Assembly: GCF_000275845.1 (NCBI RefSeq)
Contig: NW_006766890.1
Span: 65,042-129,041 of the forward strand
Length of the DNA: 64,000 bases
Direction: 5' to 3'
DNA from: Dichomitus squalens LYAD-421 SS1
Taxonomy: Eukaryota > Basidiomycota > Agaricomycetes > Polyporales > Polyporaceae
The notes under the pieces: generated by a model
Seen by the model: the letters and a program-made list of their open reading frames with translations, nothing else
What the model was told of the DNA's origin: nothing
Database searches by the model: none
Made by a program: the position numbers and the translations under genes
Part shown: positions 1 to 10,352 of the stretch, in pieces
Position numbering within the stretch: the first letter of the stretch is position 1
Layout of the letters: each line of letters starts with the position of its first letter

Positions 1-664
1 CGTCTCACAAGCCAAATCGGGATGTCTATACTGCTTGATGTACCTTTCATCCGTCTTCTACCATGGATAGCCCCTATATCTGTAGTCTACTGTATGTACT
101 ACGGGTATTTGGGAGGATGGATTAGTCCACGTCACTAGTGCTTGTCACTCACACGAGCAGTAGCAGTTTGGTGACTATGAGGCTCAGTCATACCTCACGA
201 GCTTGCATAACGAGAGCATCAGTCATTAGCGTGCACAAGTACACCGCGCGAAGCATGCACACTGAATACAGCCAGTTCTCTCTTGCGCGCAACGGCACGC
301 GACCAAGTACTATGTAGGTGCTCATCGTCTTCAATTGAAGCTCCGCTCACGGCCTCCTACGGCACGGTTTAGGACACTTGCAGCGGCAAGTGGGGCTCGC
401 CCGCACTGCCTTGTCACGGTGGCTCTCCATTGCTAGGTCGTCCTGGGTAGCAACGAGCCAGCGACCTGAAAATTGAGTACGCCCACAGACGCCTCAGGGT
501 CCAGGCACGTGAGTCGGATAGCGCGTCGCTTCCTGGAAAGGGAATTCCCGCCGTGTACCGCCTGTGGCATCGCCGCTCGATCACCATGCTCTCGGCTCAC
601 TGCCACACCCTCGAAAGACGATCTCCTCGTGTTCTCCTGCACACTGTTATGCCATCCCCCCAAC
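1..664. other. Left flank, no gene recognised
   Basis: I see no convincing coding region here. The short open frames lack recognisable domains. The last part is presumably the promoter and 5' leader of the hydrolase gene that starts at 665. The left edge may cut into the flank of a gene outside the window. Confidence 0.4.
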
Positions 665-2611
665 ATGACGAGCACAGCTGAAACTCAGGCAACTGCACAG
701 AACGCAAGCCAAAACACTGCTCAGCCGACCGCTGACCCCATTGATTTCGTGCTTTTGATATTCATTCATGGGTATGCTCCTTACTGCATGGCATCTGTAC
801 AACTGCAGTCACTCGTTGACACGGCCTTGTCTGCCGCAGTTTCAAGGGTGCGGAAACGACGTTCGGAGAGTTTCCACAACGCCTGCAACACATCCTCACT
901 GAGAGTATTGACAATACTGTCGTCGAGAGCGTCGTCTTCCCTGCCTATGAGGTATTCATCTTACCCTGCTGAGAAATGATAGTCGATTGACAGCCGTTCA
1001 CACCCCGCAGACCAGAGGCGACCTGGTACGCATTGTTTCCGGTGCTATGCGTCCATACTCACACCACATGACAGAACGCAGCAGTTGTTCGCTTCGCGGA
1101 CTGGCTTACCGACCTCACTGTGAAGCGTGAGGTTGCCAACGGCGGAGCGGGCAAGGCAAAAGTCGTCCTATGCGGACACAGGTGTGTGTCTCCGCTTCTT
1201 TGCTCACCATGCCAGATAGTCTCAGCCTCGCATTCTTTCTTGTGTAGTATGGGTGGGCTGCTCGCAGCGGACGCCCTCATCGAGTTCGTGCGCACCCGCC
1301 CAGACAGAGATGCCCCCTTATGGCCCAAGATCGTTGCGTGTATAGCATATGACACACCAGTGAGTTGTCGTGTCGCCCTCGCTATACCTCGCCTTGACAT
1401 CTGCGCTACCCTTAGTACCTCGGTCTCCATCCCCACGTCTTCAAAAACAGCGCTACCCAAGCCGCGCATTACGTCCGCACAGCCAACAATGTCCTGAGCA
1501 GCTTCAGGACCTGGCGCTCGAAGACCCCGTCGGGAGCTGCCGCTGCCGCTGCCGCCGCTACCATCAACACGAACGTTCCCTCGGGCGCGCGAGCTTCGGA
1601 GGAAAAGGTTGACCAAGACCCAAAGTCGCCTACAACTCCCAAGACTCCTACCACCCCCAAGTCAGCCTCCGGAGATTCTACAGAGGGCGCAACGACCGTG
1701 ACGTCTCTCTGGCAGAAGTGGGCTGCTCCAGCAGCTGTTGCCATTGGAGGGGCCGTTCTCGCCGGGACGGCGGGTACCGCGTACTACAAGCGCGAAGAGA
1801 TCGGCGTCGGCTACACCTGGATTTCGGACCATCTCAGGTACGTCGGGAACCTCTGGAACAAGCAGGAGCTGGAAGGGCGGCTCGACCGGGTATTTGATAT
1901 CGAGGCACGAATGAGTGTACTCTTCCACACGTGAGTACGAACGACGTCTTGACCTAAGTACGCTAGATATACAAAACTTACTATGCACTGTGATGCAGTT
2001 TCTACACATACTTACCGGAGAGCCCCCCGGCATACCCCGAACCACGAACGTTTGCCGTCCTCCCTCACCGAAATGCCCCTATTGCAACCCATTTCCAAGC
2101 AAACCGCAATTCGCTCGCCTCAGACGAAATCCAGGCGCACACGGGCATGTTCGACAGCAAGACCAACGATGGGTACTACGATCTTGGACTCGCGACGGCA
2201 AACCTCATCCGTTCAGCCGTCCATGTACATCGCCAGCTTGAGGATGCGCAGCGTCTGCCGCAAGCCCCTCTACAGCAGCCCTCGGCTGTCAAGGCTGCCG
2301 TTCACGAGTCCGTCGCTGCCCGAGAAGCTGAAACCGCCTCTACGTCAGCTATTGATCCCACGGTCGTCGCCGACGGCGTGGCTGCGACTGTAGTGACTGC
2401 TGCAGCGCCTGCTCCGGCAGCAACTCTCCCAACCCCCGCCAATGAGGCAGAGGAGGACGAGGATGACGAGGACGATTCCGACGAAGAGGAAGAATCGGAC
2501 GAGGATGATGAACATGTGCCCGTCATGGAGAAGCCCCATGTCATGGCCGAAAGGACGGAGACCCCCCAGGCCGCTGCACCCAATGCGGACAAGGAGGGAG
2601 ACGAGGAGGAA

Positions 2612-2643
<32 letters not shown>

Positions 2644-2752
2644 TGAGGATGAAGATGAGGACGACGATGAGGAGGAAGAAGACGACGAGGAAGAAGAAGA
2701 GGATGAGGACGAGGACGAGGAAGAGGCTGAAGCACAAGCTGCTAAGAAGTGA
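665..2752 (+). CDS. DUF676-type alpha/beta serine hydrolase with polyacidic tail
   Basis: This is a predicted lipase/serine esterase of the DUF676 group. The start is the ATG at 665. The first intron runs 772-839, and splicing across it gives HGFKGAETTFGEFPQ, the family's N-terminal signature. A later splice rebuilds GHSMGG, the nucleophile elbow holding the catalytic Ser, followed by a segment ending YDTP. A hydrophobic Gly/Ala stretch (AAVAIGGAVLAGTAGTAYY, near 1735-1790) may be a membrane or organelle-association helix. The last ~110 residues are almost all Asp/Glu with a few Lys. Family knowledge supports lipid or ester hydrolysis, but the substrate is unknown. The acidic tail is not part of the hydrolase fold. 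It is encoded by an expandable GAC/GAG run and may be a charge or interaction tail. NAA10 lies convergently 116 bases downstream. Confidence 0.85.
2612..2641 (+). repeat. (GAC)10 microsatellite in coding sequence
   Basis: Ten uninterrupted GAC triplets encode a poly-Asp run inside the acidic tail of the DUF676 hydrolase. They are followed by mixed GAT/GAG/GAC codons to about 2730. The repeat unit is a codon, so slippage changes tail length without shifting frame. Confidence 0.95.
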
Positions 2753-2868
2753 ATAACAACTGTATCATCATAGAGGGCGGACACATGGTGCGCATACTGG
2801 AGGACCGATATATTAGTATTGTATACGTCTCTAGCACTGCGCTGTAAAAGTACATCCACATGCTGTAA

Positions 2869-3665
2869 CTACCTCGCAAGGTGCTTGAGCGAGAGACGCA
2901 TGGCGTACGCATCTTCGCCATCGGCATCTGACGTTCCCACAGCTCAGCCGACACTCAAGCAGCAATGAGCAATGATGAATGGTAAACGTACAGTAACCCT
3001 TTTCGATGTCTTTCACGGTGAAGCCGAGGGTGTCGCGGTAGAGACCCAGCGCTGCCCGATTTGACTTGCGGACGTGTAGCGAGACGTATGCCGCCTTGTA
3101 GACCGTCGCCATCGCCTCCTCTGTAGCGATTCGTCAAAAATTATTGACCAGTGGATTCAAGTGTGGATATTATCCAGGATAAGACAGGGTGACGAAGGAG
3201 AGACAGACACTCACGAGACTGTATCATGAGCCTGTTTGCAAGACCCAGCCGGCGGTAAGATCGCAAGACGGAGATAGAGGTGACATGCCCATGGGGCTCG
3301 TCGCCTTCCGGTACATCCTCTTCCCTAACAAAATATAACTAGATGCGCTCGAAGACGCCACGGGATAACTCACATCTTCGCCAAGATATACCCCACGACC
3401 TTGCCCTCATCTTCCGCAACATAGGATAGTTGAGGCCATGTTAGGGAGTGGTACATGTCTTTCAAGTCATCTCGTCAATTTCATAGTGATATAGGCAACG
3501 ACTGGCGGGACGCGGACGTACAGTATTTCAGGGTGTAGTTTTCAGGGAGGTTGTGCAGGTTGCACGCCTGCATACCCATGAGGTCATCTACCTGCCTTTC
3601 GTGAGTATATATGCGCCTTCGACGACTCTGTTCTTACCTACCCGGGCTGGCCTGATATTCACCAT
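2869..3665 (-). CDS. NAA10: NatA N-terminal acetyltransferase catalytic subunit
   Basis: This is the catalytic GNAT subunit of the ribosome-associated NatA complex, which acetylates the alpha-amino group of nascent Ser/Ala/Thr/Gly N-termini after Met removal. The start ATG (3663-3665) gives MVNIRPARV. The next exon reads [20 protein letters not shown], the highly conserved substrate-site region. A following exon has [10 protein letters not shown], the R/Q-x-x-G-x-G/A acetyl-CoA motif. Then [19 protein letters not shown] leads to a last exon [11 protein letters not shown] and the stop at 2869. All parts are in order and I see no break. NatA also needs the NAA15 scaffold, which is not in this window. 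Upstream, 206-316 bases before the ATG, lies a 37-bp triple tandem repeat. Confidence 0.93.
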
Positions 3666-3870
3666 AGTCAGTTGGTGAGAGGCGTACGGAGGAGCAATCA
3701 GATGTGAGGGGTTGTGGTCGTAGGCAAGCTCACGCTGTGGCTGAGACTTCCGCATGTCTTCAGACATGAAGCGCGCAGATGCACTCAAGGCGCGCAAAGC
3801 CGCAAACGTCGTATTATGCAAACTCATTCCATGCTACAGAACTTGGTACGCGGCAGAAAGGACTTGTTTG

Positions 3871-3981
3871 AGACTCATGAGACAATTCAACTATCAACAT
3901 CGCAGTCAGACTCATGAGACAATTCAACTATCAACATCGCAGTCAGACTCATGAGACAATTCAACTATCAACATCGCAGTC
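3871..3981. repeat. 37-bp direct tandem repeat, three copies
   Basis: Three head-to-tail copies (3871-3907, 3908-3944, 3945-3981) begin AGACTCATGAGACAATTC. They are identical except for the last bases of the third copy. The unit is 37 bp, not a multiple of three, so the open frames running through it are not conserved coding. Each unit contains the palindrome CTCATGAG. The block sits in the 655-base gap between the NAA10 start codon and the GRR1 stop codon, in the NAA10 promoter region. I see nothing else recognisable in that gap. Confidence 0.95.
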
Positions 3982-4320
3982 TAGACAACGCGAACTCGGG
4001 CTACATGATGATACAGGTGTGCGCAAACAGAAATGTCGATGCTCGCAGACGAGGGGACTGACATGGGAAGAAGGGAGGACTACAGTTATAAGGCTACTAG
4101 AAGACACAAAATCCACATCGTCTTCTGCGACCAGGCAGCAGGAGCGTGAGAGGAAATATCACGGAGGACGCGAACGTACGTATAGTATCGGGGGTCGAGA
4201 CCAGCAATAGCAATTGCTACCTAGTAAGAGGGACCAGGAGAAATGGATCGCTCAGAAGCTGACACCGGCAATTAGGGTGGCTTGTCTCAGAACATGGGAC
4301 AGGGTCTTGAAGAGGGGGTC

Positions 4321-7205
4321 TCAGTGTCCATGTGTATCCGCGTCCCGACCGCCCGCCATCCCCGCTCCATCTGGAGCGCTACCACCAGAACCACGCCCTG
4401 TGAAGAAAGTTTCCGCGGCAGCAAACGTGCTTCTCAACGTCCGCTTTACGCTCCTTCCTCGCGCATCCCCTTCCAGCAGTGGGCTGCCCAGAGCGGAGTG
4501 CACGGACTCCTGCAACTCACGAGTAGTGGGCGACGGAGGAGACGCCTCGCGCAAGACGGAGAAGCCGACCGTACCGTCAGGCCGGTGGTAGGAATTGGAC
4601 GTGTCGTGGAGGATTGGGCCACGGTCCTGGACAACTTCCATGCGAGCTTCATGGTCATGCAGACGGAAGGTGCGTAGCGGAGCACTGAACACTTCTGTCG
4701 CGGCCATCCCAATGCTCGACTGGGGAGGCAGGCCCATAGCATGTCGCGTCGGGCTCGAGGTCGCGCTGGGAAGCGAGGGCTCTACCATGGGCTCGCGCCT
4801 CCCATGGCCCTGGACGAGGATCGTGCTCGGTCCTGGGCCGGAGCCGCGCCCATGGCCGATCTCAGCGTAGACGAGATCGGGGGTCATGACTCCATTCCGC
4901 GCTGACGTGGGAGGGTGGTCTGCGTACGTGCGAAAGAAAGCCGTGCCGGTAGAGTGGCTTGTCCCCGCGCTCCGATTCGACGCGGCTTCGCTCGGTGTCG
5001 GAGATGTCGACTGCTCGACAATGGGCTGTTGACCGAATCCACGGCGTGTGCGTGCCGCGACAGTGTTTAGCCAGGCTGGCGTATTCGGAGGTTGGGCACG
5101 AGGTTGAGCGCGAGGTGTGGGATTGCGCCTTGTTTCCCGCGTCATCATGAGTTCCCGGCCAACAGGTGGGTAGAATGTTCGATTAGAGATATCCTCTGGA
5201 GGGATCGGTGTGCGTTCGGGCAACCGAGGAGTGTTGTGCATGTCACCATTGCGTTGCGGCGGCGGTGCCATTTCCTCCGACGCAGCATCGTCATCGTCAT
5301 CATCCTCGTCCAAGATCTCCGGGTCAGGATCTCGTCGAGAAGAGTGGTGATTGACCTCGTCCTCCTCGAAATCATCGTCGTAGTCGGTGTCATTAGACGT
5401 GACCAGCTCGTTGGTGATAGACTTGAAAAGCTCAGCTAGGAACTCCCGTAGCTCCGCGACCCCTTTTCCCGAGTACACGCAGAAGGCCGCACGCTGTGTA
5501 GTGTTGAAATCCTGAAGTACGATATTAGTCAAGTTTACAGTTCAGTTGAAGGAGCAGTGTTCGATTGGCTTACTGAAGGCGGCGGACGACAGAATTGTTG
5601 TAACTCGGCTCGACGAAAGGCTGGGATGCCCGTAAGACTGAGGTGAGTGAGCTTCGGAAGCTTTTGGAGCAGGTAGTGGATGGCCATGACGGAGATCTGG
5701 TCGCAGTACGACAGATGAATGCGCTCCAGCGTCGCATGCCGCTCTCCCAATGCTTGTATCGCCTGGTCAGTGAGGTTGTTGACACGGACGAGACCGATGC
5801 GACGTAATTTCTGTAAAGTCGACAGCTCGAACACAGACATGTCCGTGAGTTGCAAGCAGTCTTGTCGAAGACACGCGTAAACCACGTGAGATCACATAGG
5901 GAAGCGACAAAAACACTCACTGGCAAGGTCAATGTAGCGCAATCGCGTGCAGGACCTCACGAGGCTGTTGATAGACCGGTCTGTGATGGCTTGTGCGTGA
6001 CCGAGATGAAGATAGTGCAATCCTTTGCCCAGCTTGCAGATGCTCTCCACGGCAGTATCTGTGAGCTGAGAGCATTTGGCTAGCACGAGATTACGAATCT
6101 TCGGAGCCACCGACACGATGCCCTCAATCGCGTCGTCCGTGATCTGAGAGCAAGCCGTGAGGTCGAGCATTCGCAGCTGATCGAACGGCTGTGAAACGCG
6201 CAGAGCGGGGAGTTCGATCGCGGGAAGGGGAGCCGAGCCGAAGGGGTTAGGGAAGGGATTCGAGCCAGGTGGTAGAATATCGCGTCTGGGCGGCGTTGGA
6301 AAGGCGGCGTCTGTGAGTTCGACGCAGTGAGACAACCGCATCTCGCGCATCTGCACCGAATACGTCCATAGGTCCCGAACAGCGACGTCGGTGATGTTCT
6401 TGCAGTTATTGAGGTCGATCTCGAGCAAGAGGGGGCATGAACGTGCGAGGGCGGATACCGACTGGTCCGTGACCTGTTCGACATTGCCAAGTTTGACACG
6501 GCGAAGGAGAGGACAGTTTGCGGCGAGGGCGAAGACGGACTCATCTGTCAGCTTCCTGCAACCAGTTAGATTGATTCCCTGCAAGCGCTTTGCGGAGGTC
6601 GCAAGGGCGACAATGGACTTGTCCGTCACCTCGGACACTCCGGTGAGATCGAGCGCCACGAGGCTGGGACAGTGGGGAAGAACGCGAGTAAGACCGTCGT
6701 CGGACAACGAGTTGCAATTGATGAGGGTAAGGCGTTCCAAGCGGATGCATCCTGCGAGGCGGGAAAATAGGGTGTCGGTGAGGTCGGCACCAATGCAGAG
6801 GAAGTTAAGCCTGCGGATGAATTGCGCATACACGAAGGTCGAGTCGTCCCTAGACAACACGCGCATCATCTTGACGAGCGTGTGCAGCTTGGAGAAGCTT
6901 GGCCGATACCAGAGGAGCTCAACTGAGCACTCACACCAGGCTCGGCAGACGAGCACGGCATGATAGAGATCGCGTGACGAGTGCAGATGTTTAAGAATGT
7001 GAATGAGGATCTCAGGTGGCAAACGAGAGGCCTGGGACGGCGGTGTCTTCAAGGGGATCGATCCTCGACGTGAACACCACTGTGCAGGAGTTATGGTGGC
7101 GGAGTCGGAGTCCGTGTCCCGGAAGAAGGCGGACTGATTGTTGAAATCATCCTCGTCGTCTGAGAGAGATGTGTTAGACTGCGCGGGAGAGTGTCTAGAG
7201 TACAT
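4321..7205 (-). CDS. GRR1: F-box/leucine-rich-repeat protein, SCF substrate receptor
   Basis: This is a substrate-recognition subunit of an SCF ubiquitin ligase. In yeast Grr1 couples nutrient signals to degradation of cyclins and regulators of glucose transport. After a Ser-rich N-terminus comes an F-box starting LPPEILIHILKHL (about residues 60-105). More than ten cysteine-containing LRRs follow (for example LTLINCNSLSDDGL, LDLTACSQITDDAI). A loop of about 45 residues rich in Pro interrupts the LRRs near 6210-6320. Introns near 5886-5930 and just after 5535 lead to a C-terminal extension of about 400 residues with acidic, Pro-rich and Ser-rich segments. The open frame runs upstream to 7286 but without an ATG, so I take the ATG at 7203-7205. 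A small upstream exon cannot be excluded. An unknown gene is divergently transcribed 166 bases away. Confidence 0.9.
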
Positions 7206-7371
7206 CGAGGGGACTGATGGCGGCGAAGGAGGGAAGAGTGGTGGAAGTTTGGAACCGTCGGGCGAGAGGCTGCAGTGGTGTTGCACGTGGAGGCGCCTGG
7301 TAGCTAGCTTACGTCAGCACGTCGACTTTGTGGTTGCCAATCCTGGCAAAGCGATTCTGACGCTCCTCCCT
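7206..7371. promoter_or_regulatory. Divergent promoter, GRR1 and unknown gene
   Basis: Only 166 bases separate the GRR1 ATG (minus strand) from the ATG of the unknown plus-strand gene, so control sequence and leaders must overlap. No TATA box is evident. The tract GAGTGTCTAGAG at the left end overlaps the presumed GRR1 leader. Confidence 0.5.
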
Positions 7372-8142
7372 ATGCAAACTCTAAGTGAGGCCGATCTACT
7401 AGACGACCCTTCTCTTCTGCCCGCCACCATCGTAATAACCGTACCCTCCTCTCCCGACATCGCCTCAAATGCACGCGCAACCGTCTCCCAGACACCTCCC
7501 TGGCGAAGCCTTGAGTTGCCCACCCCATCAGATATGTTATTCCGTACTCGATTCGATTCGGACAACTTGAACCCACCGCCGACCGACATGAGTAAATTAG
7601 CGAGCGAAGCCAGGTCTCCCTTCCAAAACCGTCTTGCCACAGCTACCCTGCCACCTCCCGGTAATGAGCATTTCATTGCTCGGAGAGCTCTTTGGCAGAC
7701 GCCCGGATCAAATCCACCCTGCCCAACGGAACCGAATGCCTCGCGTAAAAGATTAGAAGCCCTTCTCGCACAACCCGACGCACTGGAAGACGATGGAGTG
7801 TGGGACGCGGGTGTGAACAGAGTATGGGACGGCTTGATTGCCGGTGCCAGACTCAAGCATCGACTGCCTCTTGCACTGGTTGTGCGTCCGCGATCGACCT
7901 AATTCCCGTTTACGACGCCACTCATGCTTGCTTCTACGTTCTAATAGCTCAAAATCTTACTAGCAGGTTGGATTCAAGAAGGAACCTGGCCTAGGGGCGC
8001 GGTTGTACCAGAGTCCGACGATGAAGTTACTTTACCTGAGGTTATAGAGCACATGCCGCTATCATCCACGGCTACCCCTACTCTCACCATGCAGGCTTCT
8101 AGAGACGATACATCACGGTCAGCTGTTGTACGGGAGGCATGA
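7372..8142 (+). CDS. Hypothetical protein, two exons
   Basis: I do not recognise this protein. Exon 1 (ATG 7372 to 7881) encodes an acidic and Pro/Ser-rich chain that starts MQTLSEADLLDDPSLLPAT. It includes DGVWDAGVNRVWDGL and a basic segment near its end. A GTGCGT donor at 7882 joins to an acceptor at 7947, keeping frame and giving LKILLAGWIQEGTWPRGAVV. A Glu/Asp-rich end precedes the TGA at 8140-8142. There is no signal peptide, no clear membrane segment beyond the short LALVVLKILLAGW stretch at the splice junction, and no motif I can name. The frame stays open 234 bases upstream of the ATG, opposite GRR1, but I use the first ATG outside GRR1. Likely a lineage-restricted fungal protein. Confidence 0.6.
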
Positions 8143-8401
8143 TGGGGGTCCAAATCATGACGCGGTATTTCAGTGTGCATTAGGCTCACTTACGTTAATG
8201 AAAGCGTAGTTGGGGTAATCGCGGGGGAACGGAGGTCGCATGATTGAGGGAAGTGCGTTGTTCCCAAAATACAGTTTGAATACAGCAGTTGCAATCGACA
8301 GCGGACGAGGAGGCGACAAGATGCGCGTGACTACTGCCGAAAAGTATATTGGCACGCACGCATTGCAGAATATTCCGATACTCAGAAGTCGGTCCGTTTG
8401 G

Positions 8402-8866
8402 CTATGTCCGGGATGGCGGGGAGACCTGGTATTCGATGTGATCTGATGAGCTATCTTGATCTGCTACGAAGGATGACCACGTACCAGTATGACACCGTCT
8501 CCTCTGACGAAAAGCATCTCCATTTTGCGCTTCGCAATCTTATGGATAGTATGTCACCTGGTGGGCTCAGAAGAGCCTAAACGATGTCGCTCACATTTAC
8601 AGTAGCATGCCCTTCCGGTGCTCCTTCAACGTGGTCTACAATCATGATTGTTTCCTCCACGTCACTCAGAATCAGGTTCATATGTCCATCGTATGCCTGT
8701 TGGAGAGAGCTTTTAGTGGCACATGAGGATAGCTTCCGTGCACAGGACAAACATGTAAGACGCCCGTCAGTTCGCGGTCTCCACGCAATTTTACAAAGAC
8801 ACGCTCGCTAAGAGACAGTCGTATAAGGTCAAAAGGCTCTTGGATTCCGTTGGATGAGGCGTCCAT
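8402..8866 (-). CDS. LSM3: U6 snRNA-associated Sm-like protein LSm3
   Basis: LSm3 is a subunit of the LSm2-8 ring that binds the U6 snRNA 3' end and of the LSm1-7 ring in mRNA decay. I assemble four exons: 8866-8753, 8696-8601, 8538-8485 and 8425-8402, total 288 bases, 95 residues plus stop. Exon 1 ends in the Sm1 strand region ([19 protein letters not shown]). Exon 2 carries [15 protein letters not shown], the Sm1 loop. Exon 3 has [11 protein letters not shown], the Sm2 motif (I-R-G-x-N equivalent, here VRGDG as in LSm3). Exon 4 is very short. Every splice site is GT/AG and frame is kept throughout. Because the exons are small, the gene is easily missed by open-frame scanning. It is divergent from the U1C gene, 169 bases apart. 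Confidence 0.93.
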
Positions 8867-9035
8867 GTCGAAGCAGCGAACGGGAGAGCACAAGCATCAG
8901 TACAGTGCAAACGCGCCTTCAGGTAGAAATCACGTGATCCAATTTGGAACTCCGCGGGAACTGAGGTGGCTTTGTCGCAGCAGAAAGCACTTCCGGTCTT
9001 GCCTGTGACCCTCAACACGGTCCGCTCCTGCCACC
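8867..9035. promoter_or_regulatory. Bidirectional promoter of LSM3 and U1C genes
   Basis: The 169 bases between the LSM3 ATG on the minus strand and the U1C ATG on the plus strand must hold both promoters. Two spliceosome proteins share this space. No obvious TATA box is present, which fits housekeeping promoters. A CACGTG-like ATCACGTGATC palindrome lies at about 8930-8940 and is a candidate bHLH (E-box) site. Confidence 0.6.
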
Positions 9036-10015
9036 ATGCCAGTATGTATCCCAGGGGATCCAGTCGCATATTGTGGCTAACGTAGCTCCTCTAGAAACAC
9101 TATTGTGACTATTGCGATGTCTTCCTGACCCACGACTCTGCTTCAGGTATGTCTGCGTCTCGATAGGTATGTCAAGAACGGAGCTGACTCCTTGTTGCAG
9201 TGCGCAAAGCCCACAACAGTGGTCGGAATCACCTCGCAAACGTTCGGGACTACTACGCTTGTGAGTATCATATATCAACATGTCTTATTGCACTGGTTGA
9301 CAGCGTACATCTAGCACTTGGTCACGACAAGGCGCAGAGCATCATTGACCAGATCACAGCTGCATATGAGAGCGGCAATCCTCCTCCTCCCGGCGGGTTT
9401 GGGTTTGGTCCTCAGCATCTAGCTCCTCCTGGGCCGCCATTTGGCGGTCCCCCCATGGGCTACGGCGCCCCGCCTCCTGGATTTGGTGGTCCCCCTCCAT
9501 TCGGTGGTACGTCCTTCTCGCTATCTCCGCCTCTGCCGCGTCCCTCATGGCGTTCAGGTCGCCCGCCAATGCCTCCTGGTCCGGGAGGCATGCCTCCTCC
9601 CGGTATGATGGGGCCTCCAGGTGCGCCCCCTTTCCCTCCGAACATGGTGCCTCCTCCTGGCATGGGTCCTCCAGGCATGGGTCCGGGCGGGTTCCCGCCC
9701 TCAGGTAAGTGTGAGTCCCCTCGATGACGAAGCGCACCGTATTGAACTTCATCGTTTTTAGGGTTGCCGCCGTTCCCTCCGAGTGCGATCCCAGGTGGTG
9801 GACCCCCGGGACAGAACCGCCCGCCGTTCCCTCCAGGTCCTCCTGGAGGACAGGGTGGCCCGCCCCCAGGTAACTTCAATGGACCTCCTAACGGCGGACC
9901 CCCGAACGGGCACAACCCGGGTCAGGGACCCCCGCCTGCGAATGGCGACCCCAACGGCCCCTCTGGGCCTGGCGGTATGCATCCGGATAGGATCAGGATG
10001 ATGGGTGGAAGGTAA
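9036..10015 (+). CDS. YHC1: U1 small nuclear ribonucleoprotein C (U1-C)
   Basis: U1-C is the U1 snRNP zinc-finger protein that stabilises base pairing with the 5' splice site. Exon 1 is only ATG CCA (9036-9041), then a GTATGT donor. Exon 2 gives [15 protein letters not shown], and the next exon [20 protein letters not shown]. Together these are the matrin/U1-C C2H2 finger, with the two Cys of CDYC and the His of the AHNSGRNH segment. A further splice gives [15 protein letters not shown]. The rest is a long tract rich in Pro, Gly and Met (PPG/GPP repeats, 9380-9980), typical of U1-C but extended. An intron near 9709-9761 separates two Pro/Gly blocks. The two-codon first exon means the start cannot be found by open-frame length. 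Gene symbol by yeast homologue. Confidence 0.92.
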
Positions 10016-10352
10016 ACCGGCGTGTCATGTTTACCTCCTGTCGGCTATGCTTTGTGGCGTTCTGTAGTATTATGCGTTCTCGCGTTCTATGTTTTTCTGT
10101 ATGGTCACCGAACAAAATGTATGTGGACATGCACGTAACGAAAACTGCTTCCACATATGTGTGGCTGGAGACAGAAGCGGGATGGGTGCTTGTAGGCGCC
10201 GACGATCGATGTGTGAGGTCAGCGCGAACATGACTTGAAACTTTCGACGATGGCTGTCTACGCCCATATCTTGACTGGTCTGCTTTTCTGACTCGATCCT
10301 GCTATCGATGCTCTCATCGTAACCTGGTAGTTAAACCTTGGAGGACTCGTGC
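10016..10352. other. Intergenic, U1C 3' end to SUA5
   Basis: About 337 bases hold the U1C 3' end and the SUA5 leader. I see no gene here. Confidence 0.6.
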
